A stretch of DNA of 39,462 bases, taken from JACJYE01 sp964432875 (GTDB lineage Bacteria; Bacteroidota; Bacteroidia; Chitinophagales; Saprospiraceae). Every line of letters starts with the position of its first letter. The first letter of the stretch is position 1. Both the position numbers and the translations under genes were made by a program. The notes below the pieces were generated by a model that saw nothing but the letters and a program-made list of their open reading frames with translations, did no database searches and was not told the origin of the DNA. Of the stretch, positions 14,896 through 25,100 are shown piece by piece. The DNA is taken from contig CAYSPJ010000040.1 of the NCBI GenBank assembly GCA_964432875.1, forward strand, positions 1 through 39,462, written 5' to 3'.

Positions 14896-15993
14896 CTAGT
14901 TATCATGGTGTAATACCAGCAATGGGATGGTGGTATTAAAAGTCAAGCGCTTGGTGATGCTTTTGTGGAACATGCGCTCCAGGAAACTGCGGTGCACGGT
15001 GCCAACGACGAGTAGATCGGCATCCGTATCTTTAGCATAGGTAAGTATCCCACCTGGGACATCGGCGCATTCCACTTCTGCTGCACTGAAGCCAATCTCT
15101 GGTTTGCCAAGATGAACTGCCTGTTCAAACTTCACCTTTTCTACCTGATAGGACTTGTCCTGCTCTTCATCTACATGGACAAAATGGACGTTGGCCTGCC
15201 GGATATCAAAGATTTCGACCACGCGCTCCAGCAAAGCTTCATCGGAAGCCTGGTAGTTGCTAGCATAGATGATGTTGTCAAAACCCCGACAGCGGCAATT
15301 TTGAGGGATCAGCAACACGGGGCAATGCGCATGTTGTGCCACATAAGTAGAAACGCTGCCAAAGAGTTGCTCAATAATATTGCCTTGCCCGGTAGTGCCC
15401 ATCACGATGAGATCACAACTCTTAGACTGGTAAACGATCTCTTCACTGGCAAACCCAACCTGCAGGGCGGTGGCTGGGGCCACGGCAGTGGCTAGGCCGG
15501 GGCCGCTGTCGGCTAAAGCGTATTCGCTGACAAAATGCTCCATCAACTCCCTCTTGACTATTTCGAACTCTGCCGCCGGCATATCCAAATAAGGGTTGCT
15601 ATAATCAAAAGAGGGGTGGTAGGCGTGCATCACTTCAATTTCCCAATCTCCTCTGGCGGCCAGTTTTTGCGCGAAGCGGTAAGCATTGGCAGCTTCCTCG
15701 GAGAAGTCGGTGGGGACGAGTATCTTTTTCATCGGTGGTTGCTTTTCGAGATATTGTTGTAATAAGACATATAGTTCCTCCACTTCCGGCACCTCATCCT
15801 GATAGGCTGCTTTGCCGTTAATCAGCAATGCGGGAGCTCGAGTAATCTGATGTTCCAGGATATCGGTCACATTGGTTATCTCCTCCACCTGCACCCGCAA
15901 TTGGGGCAAGCGAAGCAGCGCCTTGCTCAGATTAGCTTTGAGCGCCCTGCTCTTTCGGCAGCCGATGCCTAATATCTTAATGTGTAGTGGCAT
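14896..15993 (-). CDS. Thioredoxin_3-like domain fused to tandem universal stress protein domains
   Basis: Numbered from the ATG at 15991-15993 (365 residues). Residues 4-83 look like the small thioredoxin family of archaeal MTH895 (IKILGIGC, then TRAPALLINGKAAY with cis-Pro54), but the usual CxxC is C12-R-K-S15, lacking the second Cys. Residues 88-230 are a USP domain with a full ATP signature (GTTG 199-202, nine residues, GS 212-213). Residues 238-362 are a second USP in which that signature is broken (GTVH 331-334, then HKS). USP domains bind ATP and act in stress adaptation. The fusion is unusual. An internal Met88 (MKKILVPTDF) could serve as a separate start for a USP-only product. The gene begins seven bases after the CBS gene ends, so they form an operon. 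Confidence 0.88.
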   Translation of the reverse strand: MPLHIKILGIGCRKSRALKANLSKALLRLPQLRVQVEEITNVTDILEHQITRAPALLINGKAAYQDEVPEVEELYVLLQQYLEKQPPMKKILVPTDFSEEAANAYRFAQKLAARGDWEIEVMHAYHPSFDYSNPYLDMPAAEFEIVKRELMEHFVSEYALADSGPGLATAVAPATALQVGFASEEIVYQSKSCDLIVMGTTGQGNIIEQLFGSVSTYVAQHAHCPVLLIPQNCRCRGFDNIIYASNYQASDEALLERVVEIFDIRQANVHFVHVDEEQDKSYQVEKVKFEQAVHLGKPEIGFSAAEVECADVPGGILTYAKDTDADLLVVGTVHRSFLERMFHKSITKRLTFNTTIPLLVLHHDN

Positions 15994-16000
15994 GCAGCAT

Positions 16001-16462
16001 TCATTGTGTTTTTTTGCTTTCCAAGATCTGCTGTGCGGTAATCTCTTCGCTAGCCAGCGCTTTGATAATATCAAAAGTGGTCAGTATGCCGGCAAGCTCC
16101 CCATTCTCTTCCACGATTGGGATGGCGTGGAAACGGTTTTCCAGGAAAATCTCCAGGGCTACATTGACACGCTCATTGGGCATCAGCTTGGCCAGCCCTT
16201 TGGTCATGATATCTTCGGCCTTGTAGGTGCGTAGGCGCGCTTCGTTGACAAAGCGGTCCTCTTCATTGCGGTTGAAGCCGCGCATGAAGTAAATAAAATC
16301 GGTTTTACTGATCAAGCCGACCATTTCCTTGTAGCGCACGACCGGGATGTGGTGGATTTTGTTTTTTTCAAAGATTTCCTTCACCACCGTGAGCTTATCT
16401 TCTGGTGTGACAGTAATCAACTTGGTAGTCATCAGCGTTTTGACAGGAGCTAGGACGTTCAT
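16001..16462 (-). CDS. Tandem CBS-domain protein
   Basis: A small cytosolic protein of 153 residues made almost entirely of two CBS motifs: LMTTKLITVTPEDKL ... HHIPVV and IMTKGLAKLMPNERV ... HAIPIVE, each ending in a hydrophobic GLIS/GILT strand. CBS pairs bind adenosine nucleotides and act as energy or redox sensors. The start at 16460-16462 (MNVLAP) is chosen over an earlier in-frame Met because the TACCTTTG box at 16511-16518 lies between them. It heads a two-gene operon with the thioredoxin-like/USP fusion, so both probably respond to energy or redox stress. Confidence 0.9.
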   Translation of the reverse strand: MNVLAPVKTLMTTKLITVTPEDKLTVVKEIFEKNKIHHIPVVRYKEMVGLISKTDFIYFMRGFNRNEEDRFVNEARLRTYKAEDIMTKGLAKLMPNERVNVALEIFLENRFHAIPIVEENGELAGILTTFDIIKALASEEITAQQILESKKTQ

Positions 16463-16510
16463 CTTTTGCGATTTTAAGGTTAGTGATTCAAATACAACAC
16501 TAATATCAGC

Positions 16511-16543
16511 CAAAGGTAGGCCTTCGCCGGTGAGAAATATCAA
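16511..16543 (-). promoter_or_regulatory. Promoter of the CBS/USP operon
   Basis: The minus strand reads TTG (16543-16541), 22 bases, TACCTTTG (16518-16511). The spacer is slightly long for the Bacteroidota consensus. The predicted leader is about 45 nt. The rest of the 331-base divergent interval (16463-16793) holds this promoter, the plus-strand box at 16678 and a pair of direct repeats GCCCGGCCG; no further gene is seen. Confidence 0.55.
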
Positions 16544-16677
16544 CGCAGCCAAATGATTTTAGTCAGCCAGGCTTCAGCGGGCTTCATCAGTGCGGAGGAT
16601 AGGGCTTAGCTATTTTCAAAAAACTTGTTTTTGCTAGCTATATTCTCCAGGAACCCCTTTCATATTCATATTTTCAC

Positions 16678-16685
16678 TATTTTTG
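16678..16685 (+). promoter_or_regulatory. -7 box (TATTTTTG) for the adenylate cyclase gene
   Basis: TATTTTTG fits TAnnTTTG and would give a leader of about 100 nt before the ATG at 16794. The leader contains two copies of GCCCGGCCG (starting near 16688 and 16742), the second followed by a T-rich run, so a structured leader is possible. No good -33 TTG is seen. Confidence 0.4.
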
Positions 16686-16793
16686 TAGCCCGGCCGCGAT
16701 TTTTGGCCGTTTTGGGGATTCGTGCGTAACAAAATGAGCTGCCCGGCCGTTTTTGCTTTTTAAAATAGCTGACTCGTACAAACCGATTTCGAT

Positions 16794-18437
16794 ATGAAGC
16801 AACTGTTCATCCTGTTCTTTTTGCTCTTTGGCCTTACCGTTATTGCCCAGGATTCTATTGAACAACTTGAGAAAGACTTGCAAGAAGCCAGCACCAGCAA
16901 GGATAAAATGTTGATCTCTTATCAGCTTGCCGAGGCTTACCTGCGCGTCAACACCACCAAATCTATTGACTACGGCAAACGCGCATACCAGCTGGCGTCC
17001 GATCTGAAGAATGACGGCATGTCGGCTCAGGCGGCTTATCTGGTGGGGCAGGGCTATGAGCGCGATAAAAACGACCGCAATGCCGAGGTTTGGTACCGCA
17101 GCGCCTTGGCAGCCGCCAAGCAGGCCGGCGATTCCGACCTCATTATAAAAAGCGTAGAGAAGCGGAGCCGCCTGGCTACTAAAGTGCGTGACTACCGCAA
17201 GGCTTATCAAGTGGTGGAAGAAGCCTTTACTCACTTCAGCCAAACGGGTACAAGCATTAGTGACCTGGAGAACAAGTACGATGTGCAAAAAAGCCAACTG
17301 GAAAAGGAGAAGCGCCGCCTGGAAGAGGAGCGCGAGCGCCTGCAGTCAGAAATCAGCAGGTTGGTCGGCGAGCGTGCTGAGTTGAGCACCGACCGCGACC
17401 GCCTGCAACAACGCCAACAACAACTCACCCAGGAAAAGCAAAAAGTAGAAGAGAAAATAACGGAGACCGAAACAGAACTAGCCTCGGTTTCGGAGGCGAG
17501 AAAACGCGCCGAGGAAATAGCACAGGTACAAGCACAGCGGGTCAAGCAACTCGACCGGGAGGTTTTAGAAAAAGAAAACGTACTCCTGACTCAAGAGGCT
17601 GAGCTGAATCGCGCGAAACTTGAAGCAGTTCAGGCCGCCAACCGCCAGAGGTTTTTCTTCTTGATAGGAATCGCATTGTCTTTGGTAGTCTTGTTACTCC
17701 TGATTCTTTTTCTGTCTTCCTCCCGCTCGCGCCGCCAACTTAGCGAGAAGAACAAGACGATCAAACAGGAGCAAGACCGCTCGGAAGAACTGTTGCTCAA
17801 CATCCTGCCCAAGCCCATTGCCGAGGAGCTCAAAGAGTACGGCAAGGCGAAAGCCAGAAGGTACGAGCAGGCCACGGTGCTCTTCAGCGATTTCATCAAC
17901 TTCACCTCTATTGCTGAAAAGCTCTCACCCGAAGAGCTGGTGGAAGAATTGGACAAATGCTTCAAATCATTTGATTTCATCATTTCACAGTACCCTGAAA
18001 TTGAAAAGATCAAGACCATTGGAGATTCCTATATGTGCGCCTCTGGCTTGAGCGAGCGCCGCAGCATCCCTACCGGCATCATCCTTGCCGCCATGGAAAT
18101 GCAGCAATCCCTGGCCGAACAGCGCAAGGAGAAACAACGCCTTGGTAAACCCTACTTTGAAGCCCGCATCGGCATCCATACCGGGCCGGTCGTCGCCGGC
18201 GTCGTAGGCATGAATAAATACGCCTACGACATCTGGGGCGATACCGTCAATACCGCTTCCCGCATGGAATCCAATGGTTTGGAGGGGCAAGTCAATATTT
18301 CTGAAACCACTTATGGCCTGATAAAATACCAGTTTGATTGCGAATACCGCGGCAAAGTTCAGGCCAAGAATAAGGGCCTCATTGATATGTACTTTGTGCG
18401 CAAGGTAAAAGCTCAGAACCTGGCTGCAGTGCATTGA
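16794..18437 (+). CDS. Membrane-anchored class III adenylate cyclase with TPR and coiled-coil sensor region
   Basis: This 547-residue protein has a signal peptide (1-18), TPR-like helices (about 36-150), a long Glu/Arg-rich coiled coil (about 155-285), one transmembrane helix (287-307) and a cytosolic class III cyclase domain (about 328-540). The metal-binding aspartates D366 (FSDF) and D411 (GDS), Lys407 and Asp479 (YDIWG), the pair that selects adenine, and N486/R490 of the transition-state motif are all present, so an active adenylate cyclase is expected. The N-terminal part would lie in the periplasm and could transmit a signal through the coiled coil. Its target is unknown; no CRP-type regulator is in the window. 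Bacteroidota have many such TPR-cyclase proteins. Confidence 0.92.
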   Translation: MKQLFILFFLLFGLTVIAQDSIEQLEKDLQEASTSKDKMLISYQLAEAYLRVNTTKSIDYGKRAYQLASDLKNDGMSAQAAYLVGQGYERDKNDRNAEVWYRSALAAAKQAGDSDLIIKSVEKRSRLATKVRDYRKAYQVVEEAFTHFSQTGTSISDLENKYDVQKSQLEKEKRRLEEERERLQSEISRLVGERAELSTDRDRLQQRQQQLTQEKQKVEEKITETETELASVSEARKRAEEIAQVQAQRVKQLDREVLEKENVLLTQEAELNRAKLEAVQAANRQRFFFLIGIALSLVVLLLLILFLSSSRSRRQLSEKNKTIKQEQDRSEELLLNILPKPIAEELKEYGKAKARRYEQATVLFSDFINFTSIAEKLSPEELVEELDKCFKSFDFIISQYPEIEKIKTIGDSYMCASGLSERRSIPTGIILAAMEMQQSLAEQRKEKQRLGKPYFEARIGIHTGPVVAGVVGMNKYAYDIWGDTVNTASRMESNGLEGQVNISETTYGLIKYQFDCEYRGKVQAKNKGLIDMYFVRKVKAQNLAAVH

Positions 18438-18468
18438 ACGGCTGATGCCTGTCCAATAAAATCTGACG

Positions 18469-18498
18469 CCCGGGCAAGCAACCCTTTTTGCTTCCGGG
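18469..18498 (+). terminator. Hairpin after the adenylate cyclase gene
   Basis: CCCGG (18469-18473) with CCGGG (18494-18498) and AAGCA (18476-18480) with TGCTT (18489-18493) form a 10-bp bulged stem with loop ACCCTTTT. No T tract follows, so termination efficiency is uncertain. It also precedes uvrB. Confidence 0.5.
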
Positions 18499-18552
18499 AT
18501 GTTTCCTCTAAGCTATTTTGGCGAATTTAGCTGACAAAACCTGGCTTATCCC

Positions 18553-20565
18553 ATGCCGTTCCAACTCCAATCCCCTTTCGTGCCTACCGGCGACCAGCCA
18601 CAGGCTATTGAGCAGCTTATTAATGGCATCACGGCCGGCGAGAAGGCTCAAGTGCTGCTCGGCGTCACCGGCTCGGGAAAGACTTTTACCATGGCCAACG
18701 TCATCGCCCAGCTGGGCAGGCCCACCTTGGTACTGACCCACAACAAAACCTTGACTGCCCAGCTCTATGGGGAGTTCAAGGATTTTTTCCCCGATAATGC
18801 CGTGGAGTACTTCGTTTCCTACTACGACTACTACCAGCCCGAAGCCTATCTCTCGGTGACGGATACCTTTATCGAAAAGGACTTATCGATCAACGAGGAA
18901 GTCGATAAGCTACGGCTACGGGCTACCTCTTCGCTCCTATCCGGCCGACGCGACATTATCATCGTCGCTTCGGTCTCTTGTATTTACGGTATGGGCAACC
19001 CGGAGGACTATAAAAACAGCATCATCCGTATCAAAGCCGGGCAGGTCATCTCGCGCAATACTTTCCTCTACAACCTGGTAGAGAGCTTGTACGCCCGAAC
19101 AGAGACCGACTTCCGCCGCGCCACCTTCCGCGTACGTGGCGATACCGTAGATATCAATCTGCCTTATGTGGACTATGGCTATCGCGTCACCTTTTTCGGG
19201 GATGAAATCGAGTCCATCGACCGCATCGAGATCGAGAGCGGCAAGCGCATCGAGAGCATGGAGACAGCAGCGATCTTCCCTGCCAACCTCTATGTGGCGC
19301 CCAAAGACCGCATCCATCAGATCTTGCGCGAAATCGAGGACGAGCTTTACCAGCAAGAGAAATACTTCGAGCGCGAACGACGCTTCCTCGAAGCCAAGCG
19401 CATCCGGGAGCGCACTACTTTCGACCTGGAGATGATGAAGGAGCTGGGCTACTGCAGTGGGGTGGAAAACTATTCCCGTTTTTTCGACGGCCGCCGACAG
19501 GGCAGCCGCCCCTTCTGCCTGCTGGACTACTTTCCTGACGACTACCTCATGATCATTGACGAGAGCCACGCGACCATACCCCAGATACGTGGCATGCATG
19601 GCGGCGACCGGGCCCGCAAACTTAGCCTCGTCAACTACGGCTTCCGCTTGCCTTCTGCTATGGACAACCGGCCGCTGAGCTTCACCGAATTTGAAAGCCT
19701 CGTCAATCAAGCCATCTTCGTCAGCGCCACTCCTGGAGACTATGAACTGGAACTGACCGGAGGGGATATCGTCGAGCAGATCATCCGCCCCACCGGCTTG
19801 CTGGACCCCCCCATCGAGGTACGCCCCAGCCTCAACCAAATTGATGACCTGATGGAGGAGATCCTCAAGCGCATCGAAAATGAAGAGCGCACCCTGGTCA
19901 CCACCCTCACTAAGCGCATGGCCGAGGAACTCTCCAAATACCTCGAGCGCCTTCACATCAAGGTACGCTACATCCACTCTGAGGTAGAGACCATGGAACG
20001 GGTCGAAATACTACGCGACCTGCGCCTGGGCGAATTCGACGTGCTCGTCGGGGTCAACCTCCTGCGCGAGGGGCTCGACCTGCCAGAAGTATCTCTAGTT
20101 GCCATTTTGGATGCAGATAAAGAAGGCTTTCTGCGCAACAACCGCTCGCTGACCCAGACTGCCGGCCGCGCCGCCCGCAATGCCAACGGACTGGTGATCT
20201 TTTATGCCGATAAGGTGACTGACGCCATGCAAAGCACCATCGAAGAAACCAACCGCCGCCGGTCACTACAGATGGCCTACAACGAAGCCAACGGCATCGT
20301 GCCTCAGACCGTACGCCGTAGCCGCGAAGAAATCCTCAGCAAGCAATCCATCCTCGATATCCGTGGCAACCAGCAGCGCGCCTACGTTGAGCCTGACCAG
20401 CCCAGCATCGCTGCCGACCCCATTGTAGGCTACATGAACCGCGATCAGATCGAGCGGTTGATACGCGAAACGGAAGACAAAATGAAAAAGGCAGCTAAGG
20501 AACTGGACTTCATCTCCGCAGCTCAATATCGGGACGAGCTGCTGGCGCTTAAAAAGCGGTTATAG
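18553..20565 (+). CDS. uvrB: UvrABC excinuclease subunit B
   Basis: A full-length UvrB of 670 residues. It has Walker A GVTGSGKT (37-44), the beta-hairpin with YYDYYQPEAYL that clamps damaged DNA, the DESH motif (IIDESHATIPQIRGMHGGDRAR), helicase motifs V/VI (VGVNLLREGLDLPEVSL, QTAGRAARN) and a C-terminal UVR motif that binds UvrC. It acts in nucleotide excision repair as the damage-verifying helicase that loads UvrC. It appears monocistronic. Its stop is 36 bases before an assembly gap, so the distance to the convergent GDPD-like gene is unknown. Confidence 0.99.
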   Translation: MPFQLQSPFVPTGDQPQAIEQLINGITAGEKAQVLLGVTGSGKTFTMANVIAQLGRPTLVLTHNKTLTAQLYGEFKDFFPDNAVEYFVSYYDYYQPEAYLSVTDTFIEKDLSINEEVDKLRLRATSSLLSGRRDIIIVASVSCIYGMGNPEDYKNSIIRIKAGQVISRNTFLYNLVESLYARTETDFRRATFRVRGDTVDINLPYVDYGYRVTFFGDEIESIDRIEIESGKRIESMETAAIFPANLYVAPKDRIHQILREIEDELYQQEKYFERERRFLEAKRIRERTTFDLEMMKELGYCSGVENYSRFFDGRRQGSRPFCLLDYFPDDYLMIIDESHATIPQIRGMHGGDRARKLSLVNYGFRLPSAMDNRPLSFTEFESLVNQAIFVSATPGDYELELTGGDIVEQIIRPTGLLDPPIEVRPSLNQIDDLMEEILKRIENEERTLVTTLTKRMAEELSKYLERLHIKVRYIHSEVETMERVEILRDLRLGEFDVLVGVNLLREGLDLPEVSLVAILDADKEGFLRNNRSLTQTAGRAARNANGLVIFYADKVTDAMQSTIEETNRRRSLQMAYNEANGIVPQTVRRSREEILSKQSILDIRGNQQRAYVEPDQPSIAADPIVGYMNRDQIERLIRETEDKMKKAAKELDFISAAQYRDELLALKKRL

Positions 20566-20601
20566 ATCATGCGATTCCCCCCCTGGCCTCCCCTGGCTAA
20601 A

Positions 20602-20701
20602 NNNNNNNNNNNNNNNNNNNNNNNNNNNNNNNNNNNNNNNNNNNNNNNNNNNNNNNNNNNNNNNNNNNNNNNNNNNNNNNNNNNNNNNNNNNNNNNNNNN
20701 N
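20602..20701. other. Assembly gap (100 N)
   Basis: Exactly 100 N between uvrB and the truncated GDPD-like gene. The missing C-terminus of that gene would need more than 100 bases, so the run is a nominal scaffold gap whose true size is unknown. Confidence 0.95.
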
Positions 20702-21219
20702 ATGGGGCGGTTGCCAGAGAGGAACACCGTCACGGCTCCTGGGTGCAATCCGTCCTGATCATACTGCGTCAGCATGAGGCGATAGGGCTCCAACTGCTCT
20801 CTTAAGACCTGATAAGTAGGCTCTGCCGCGCTCTTAATGTCAATCATCAGGAAAAAGGGGGCTTCATAGCCAGGATACACTTGCCCGCCATGGGCCTCGA
20901 TGCGGGCCCAAAGTGGTTCGAGGTACAGCTCCCGAAGGGTGCGCCGCATACTCTTAAACAGCGGCTTGCCATGTGCCACGTACAACTCCCCGTCAATCAG
21001 ATGCACATCGGCTTCGATGCTGGTGAATCCCTGGCTCAGCGCATCCAGCAGCGGCCGGCGGTGCGCATAATCGTTGTGGGCATGGGCATAAGAGATTTGG
21101 GCAGCGGCCGGGCAGCAAGCCAAAAACAGCACGAGGGCAAGCCCGATATAGGCAATGCCAGCTTTATAGGTTGCGACCGCCCGGCCCGGCAGCAGCTTGG
21201 TGTGTGGTATCAATTGCAT
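20702..21219 (-). CDS. PI-PLC/glycerophosphodiester phosphodiesterase-like protein, 3' end lost in gap
   Basis: About 172 residues are visible before the gap. A hydrophobic signal sequence (about 22-41, ending PAAAQ) is followed by HAHNDY and IEADVHLIDGELYVAHGK, the two catalytic His and the Glu/Asp metal ligands of the TIM-barrel GDPD/PI-PLC superfamily. FLMIDIK and TVFLSGNRP are later barrel strands. The predicted location is periplasmic or outer-membrane lipid side, hydrolysing phosphodiesters of polar lipids. It starts 12 bases after the MBL gene ends, so the two are cotranscribed. The C-terminal part of the barrel is absent only because of the gap. Confidence 0.85.
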
Positions 21220-21231
21220 GCGCTGTGAGTC

Positions 21232-21885
21232 TCAATATCCCCCGACGAAAGGATTATGGCGCCGTTCATAACCGATGGCAGTATCCGGGCCATGGCCGCA
21301 ATAGACCTTGACGTCGTCTCCAAGCGGAAAGACTTTGTCCACAATACTGCGGATTAAGGTATCGAAATCGCCGCCGGGCAGGTCGGTTCGGCCGATGCTG
21401 CCGTAAAAGAGCACATCGCCAGCGATGAGGAAGCGGTCGGCGGAGCAGAAAAAAGAGAGCTCGCCCGGGCAGTGACCAGGGGTGAGGATGGCTTGCATCT
21501 GTGTGTTGCCGAACTCAATCAAATCACCATCTTCGATAAATTTTTCGGGCTCTGGAGAAATCCTGCCACCCGGTATTGGGACGCCGAATAGCAGGGCTGA
21601 CTGCGGCGCCGCCGCCAGTATCGGCAGCTCGTCACGGTGGATTTCCAGCGGCAGGCCATAAGTTTCATGCACGAAGAAATTGCCAAAAACGTGATCGAGA
21701 TGGCAGTGCGTATTGATGAGCCGCACTGGTCGGAGCTTCCGGCTGCTGATCTCGTGGGCCAGCGCTTGCTGTTCTGTGGCCTGATAGCAACCAGGGTCAA
21801 AGATGACACACTCGCCGCTTTCATCATAAACGATGTAAGTGTTCTCCTGAAAAGGGTTGAAAGTTAGCTTGAGTACCTGTGCCAT
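21232..21885 (-). CDS. MBL-fold metallohydrolase (glyoxalase II-like)
   Basis: The 217-residue product has the metallo-beta-lactamase signature THCHLDHVFGN (HxHxDH), further ligands at TPGHCPGE and VYCGHGPDT, and an IAGDVLFYGSIGRTDLPGG strand-loop with the bridging Asp. The N-terminus FNPFQENTYIVYD is typical of the glyoxalase-II-like YcbL group of cytosolic hydrolases that cleave thioesters. There is no signal peptide. It is first of a two-gene operon with the GDPD-like gene. The exact substrate cannot be told. Confidence 0.92.
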   Translation of the reverse strand: MAQVLKLTFNPFQENTYIVYDESGECVIFDPGCYQATEQQALAHEISSRKLRPVRLINTHCHLDHVFGNFFVHETYGLPLEIHRDELPILAAAPQSALLFGVPIPGGRISPEPEKFIEDGDLIEFGNTQMQAILTPGHCPGELSFFCSADRFLIAGDVLFYGSIGRTDLPGGDFDTLIRSIVDKVFPLGDDVKVYCGHGPDTAIGYERRHNPFVGGY

Positions 21886-22169
21886 CTTTTTTAGGGCAAG
21901 ATACGGACATTGCCCGAAAAAGGGTAATGCCTGGGCGCGAAAAAAATGGAAACTTGCTGGAAAAACCCTATATTGCTCCAGCGGAAAATGTACGAAGGGG
22001 ATTTGGCGTTTTAAAGACAGGCTTGCTTTTTTCCAGCAAAAAAGGCGCGTTGGCTAAACCCTTGGCGCGGGTGGGCTGTCTTCTCTTTATGCTTTGACTT
22101 AAAATCGCTTAAAGTTGACCAAGCTTGTAGAAGCTGCAAGGCATGGATAAATAATCATAGTACTGCGAT

Positions 22170-25100
22170 ATGCGAAAATCAAGTTGTACCCTATTGTTCG
22201 TGCTTTCCCTGGCAGCCATGCTTTCAGCGCAAAGCGTTTCACAAGTAGAATTCGGCAAAAACCGGGTGCAGTACCACCGTGATTTTGACGAGTGGTCGCA
22301 GTATGAAAGCGATAATTTCATCACCTATTGGTATGGCGAGGGCCGCATGATCGGCCAATCTGTCGTGGTGCTGGCCGAACAGGATTTCGCCAGCATCCAG
22401 AATACGCTGGAGCACCGCATCAACGAGAAAATTCAGATTATCGTTTATTCCGACCTGACCGACCTCAAGCAGAGCAATATCGGCAGCGAGGAGGTGTTCA
22501 ACAATACCGGCGGCCAGACGAAGATAGTGGGCAACAAGGTTTTTGTCTATTTCGATGGCGATCACAATGACTTGCGGCGGCAAATCCGCGAAGGCATCGC
22601 CCTGGTCTATCTCGACGCCATGCTTTTTGGCACTAATATCCAGGAGATCGTACAAAATGCCGTGATGATGAACCTGCCGCCCTGGTTTAAAGACGGCCTG
22701 GTCGCTTATGTTGGCGAAACCTGGAATACGCAGCTGGACAACCAGTTGCGCGACTACATCCTGAACGAAAATTTCAAGGGTTTTGAATGGTTGGCTGAAG
22801 AAAACCCCCGGCTGGCCGGACACTCGCTCTGGTACTTTATCGGTGAAAATTTTGGCCGTTCCACGGTCTCCAACTTGTTGTATCTCACCCGGATTAACCG
22901 CAGCATCGAGAGTGGCTTCCTCTATGTGTTGGGCAGCCCTTATGAGATGATTGGCGATAGCTGGGCACTGTTTTTTAAGCAACGTTACGAGGCAGAAACA
23001 GCCGGGCGCTTCCTGCCTGAAGGCAAGGTACTGGATATCAAAAACAAGCGGAAGCTCCCCCTCAGCCAGCTCAAGCTCAGCCCCAATGGCAGGAAGGTGG
23101 CGTATGTGGCCAATGAAATCGGCAAATACAAAGTCTATGTACAAGAGGTCTCTACCGGAGAACGCAAGCTCGTCTTCAAAGGTGGTACCCGTAATGCTTT
23201 GCAAGCTACCGACTATAACTACCCGCTTTTAGCTTGGAACCCCAGCGGGCAGCAATTGGCCATGGTCTTTGAACACCGCGATGTGGTCAAACTCCTGCTC
23301 CACGATTTCTCTACCAATAAAGCATCGGTCGAGGATTTTTCCACGGAGTACCAACGGGTCTACAGCATAGATTACGTCAACCCCATCACCTTGGTGATTT
23401 CAGCTGCCGTGCGGGGCTATTCCGATATCTTCCTCTACTACACCAATACCCGCCAAACCCAGCGCATCACCAATGATTTCTGGGATGACTTCGACGCCTC
23501 CACCGTGCGCAGCGGCAATCGCAATGGCATCCTCTTCGCTTCCAACCGCCGCGATACGCTACTACAGACCGAAAGGCTGGACAGCATCATGCCTGCCAGT
23601 ACTTTTGATATCTTTTACTACGACCTGGAAAACCGCTCCAAAGAACTGGTGCGCGTGACCAATACCCCTTTTGCCAATGAACGCAACCCCGCTGCGGTAG
23701 ATACGAGCTGGTTCTCTTTCCTCAGCGATGAGAGCGGTATCTTCAACCGCAAGATGGGCTACCTCGAAGATTACATCCACCACTATGAGCGGATCATAAA
23801 CCTTACTGACGGTTCGGAAATCCGCCTGCACATCGACTCTACCTTCGCCGAGCTGGACTCTGCCCTGGTTGATACCATCATCATCGAGCCAGTCATCAAA
23901 AAGCGGGCCATCAACCACAACAATAGCAACTACAGCCACAGCATCCTTAGCCAATCCACCGCATCGCGTTCAGAGCGGGTTGCCAGTTTATTCCTGCTCA
24001 ACGGCAAACACCAGGCTATCGTGCAGAGCTTGAATCCCGATTCTACAGTCACCGCACCACGTACCCGCTATCTACGTAAGCAGGCCGAGAAGATTATTGA
24101 AGGAGCGGCAGTTGCGCCTAAAGCCCCCGAACCGACGACGAATATCCTGAAAGAAGCGGAAAAAGTGTCTGCCCGTGAAGAAATGCTCCCCCCCGCCAAA
24201 CGCGATACCGGGAAAGTGGATATCGACAATTACCTCTTCCAAAGCGAGTTTGATGACCGAGACGTGCCGCCGTCCATCATCGTCATCGAAGATAAACCCG
24301 TGCAGGCGCCCGAAGAGCGGGTACGCGTCATCTCGCCCCAGCAACAATCGGGCAACCGCTTTGCCAACCTGGATAAAACCCGGCGCCCCCACAACTTCCG
24401 CCCCTCCAATATCGTACCCTACCGCCTGCAGTTCCGCACTGATTTCGTGACGACGCAACTGGACAATAGCCTGCTGTTTGATGGGCTCAACAGCTTCGCT
24501 TCTAATCCCGAAGGCTTTAACTACCCTCCCCCAGGTATCCTCCTAAAAGGCAATCTGAAAGACTTGTTTGAAGATTACGAATTTGAAGGGGGGATGCGCA
24601 TCCCGACTACTTTCAACGGCAGCGAATATTTCCTGATTTTCAAAGACAAGAAAAGGCGCCTCGATAAGCACTATGCCGTGTATCGGCGCAACCAGCGCTT
24701 CCCCGGCGACAGCCAGACCTTCGTGCCCAACCGCCGGGAGTCCAATGTGGTGCTTGGCCAAGCTAGCCTGCGCTATCCGCTGGATATCTTCCGCAGTGTT
24801 CGCGCCATCGGTACCCTGCGCCGCGACCGCACCACCCAACTCGCCACTGATTTGCCCTCGCTGGAAAGGCCCACTATTACTGAGCAGCGCATCGGCATGC
24901 GCCTGGAGTACGTTTTTGATAATACCCTGGACGTGGCCCTCAATATCAAGAACGGCACCCGCTATAAATTTTATGGCGAAGCCGTCAAGCGCTTCGACCT
25001 CAGCTTGAGCAACGGCATTTCCATGGACTTCAACCGCGGCTTTATGACTATCATTGGCCTGGATGCCCGCCATTATCAGCGCGTGCTCAAGCATTCGGTG

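Noticed and set aside
15112..16234. Several plus-strand frames opposite the USP and CBS genes.
   Set aside because: They are shadows of the minus-strand operon, lacking motifs and promoters.
18937..19977. A 346-codon open frame on the minus strand.
   Set aside because: It lies wholly inside uvrB, whose conserved motifs cover the same bases.
22239..23204. A 321-codon open frame on the minus strand.
   Set aside because: It is antisense to the peptidase-MA-like gene and has no start context or family features.
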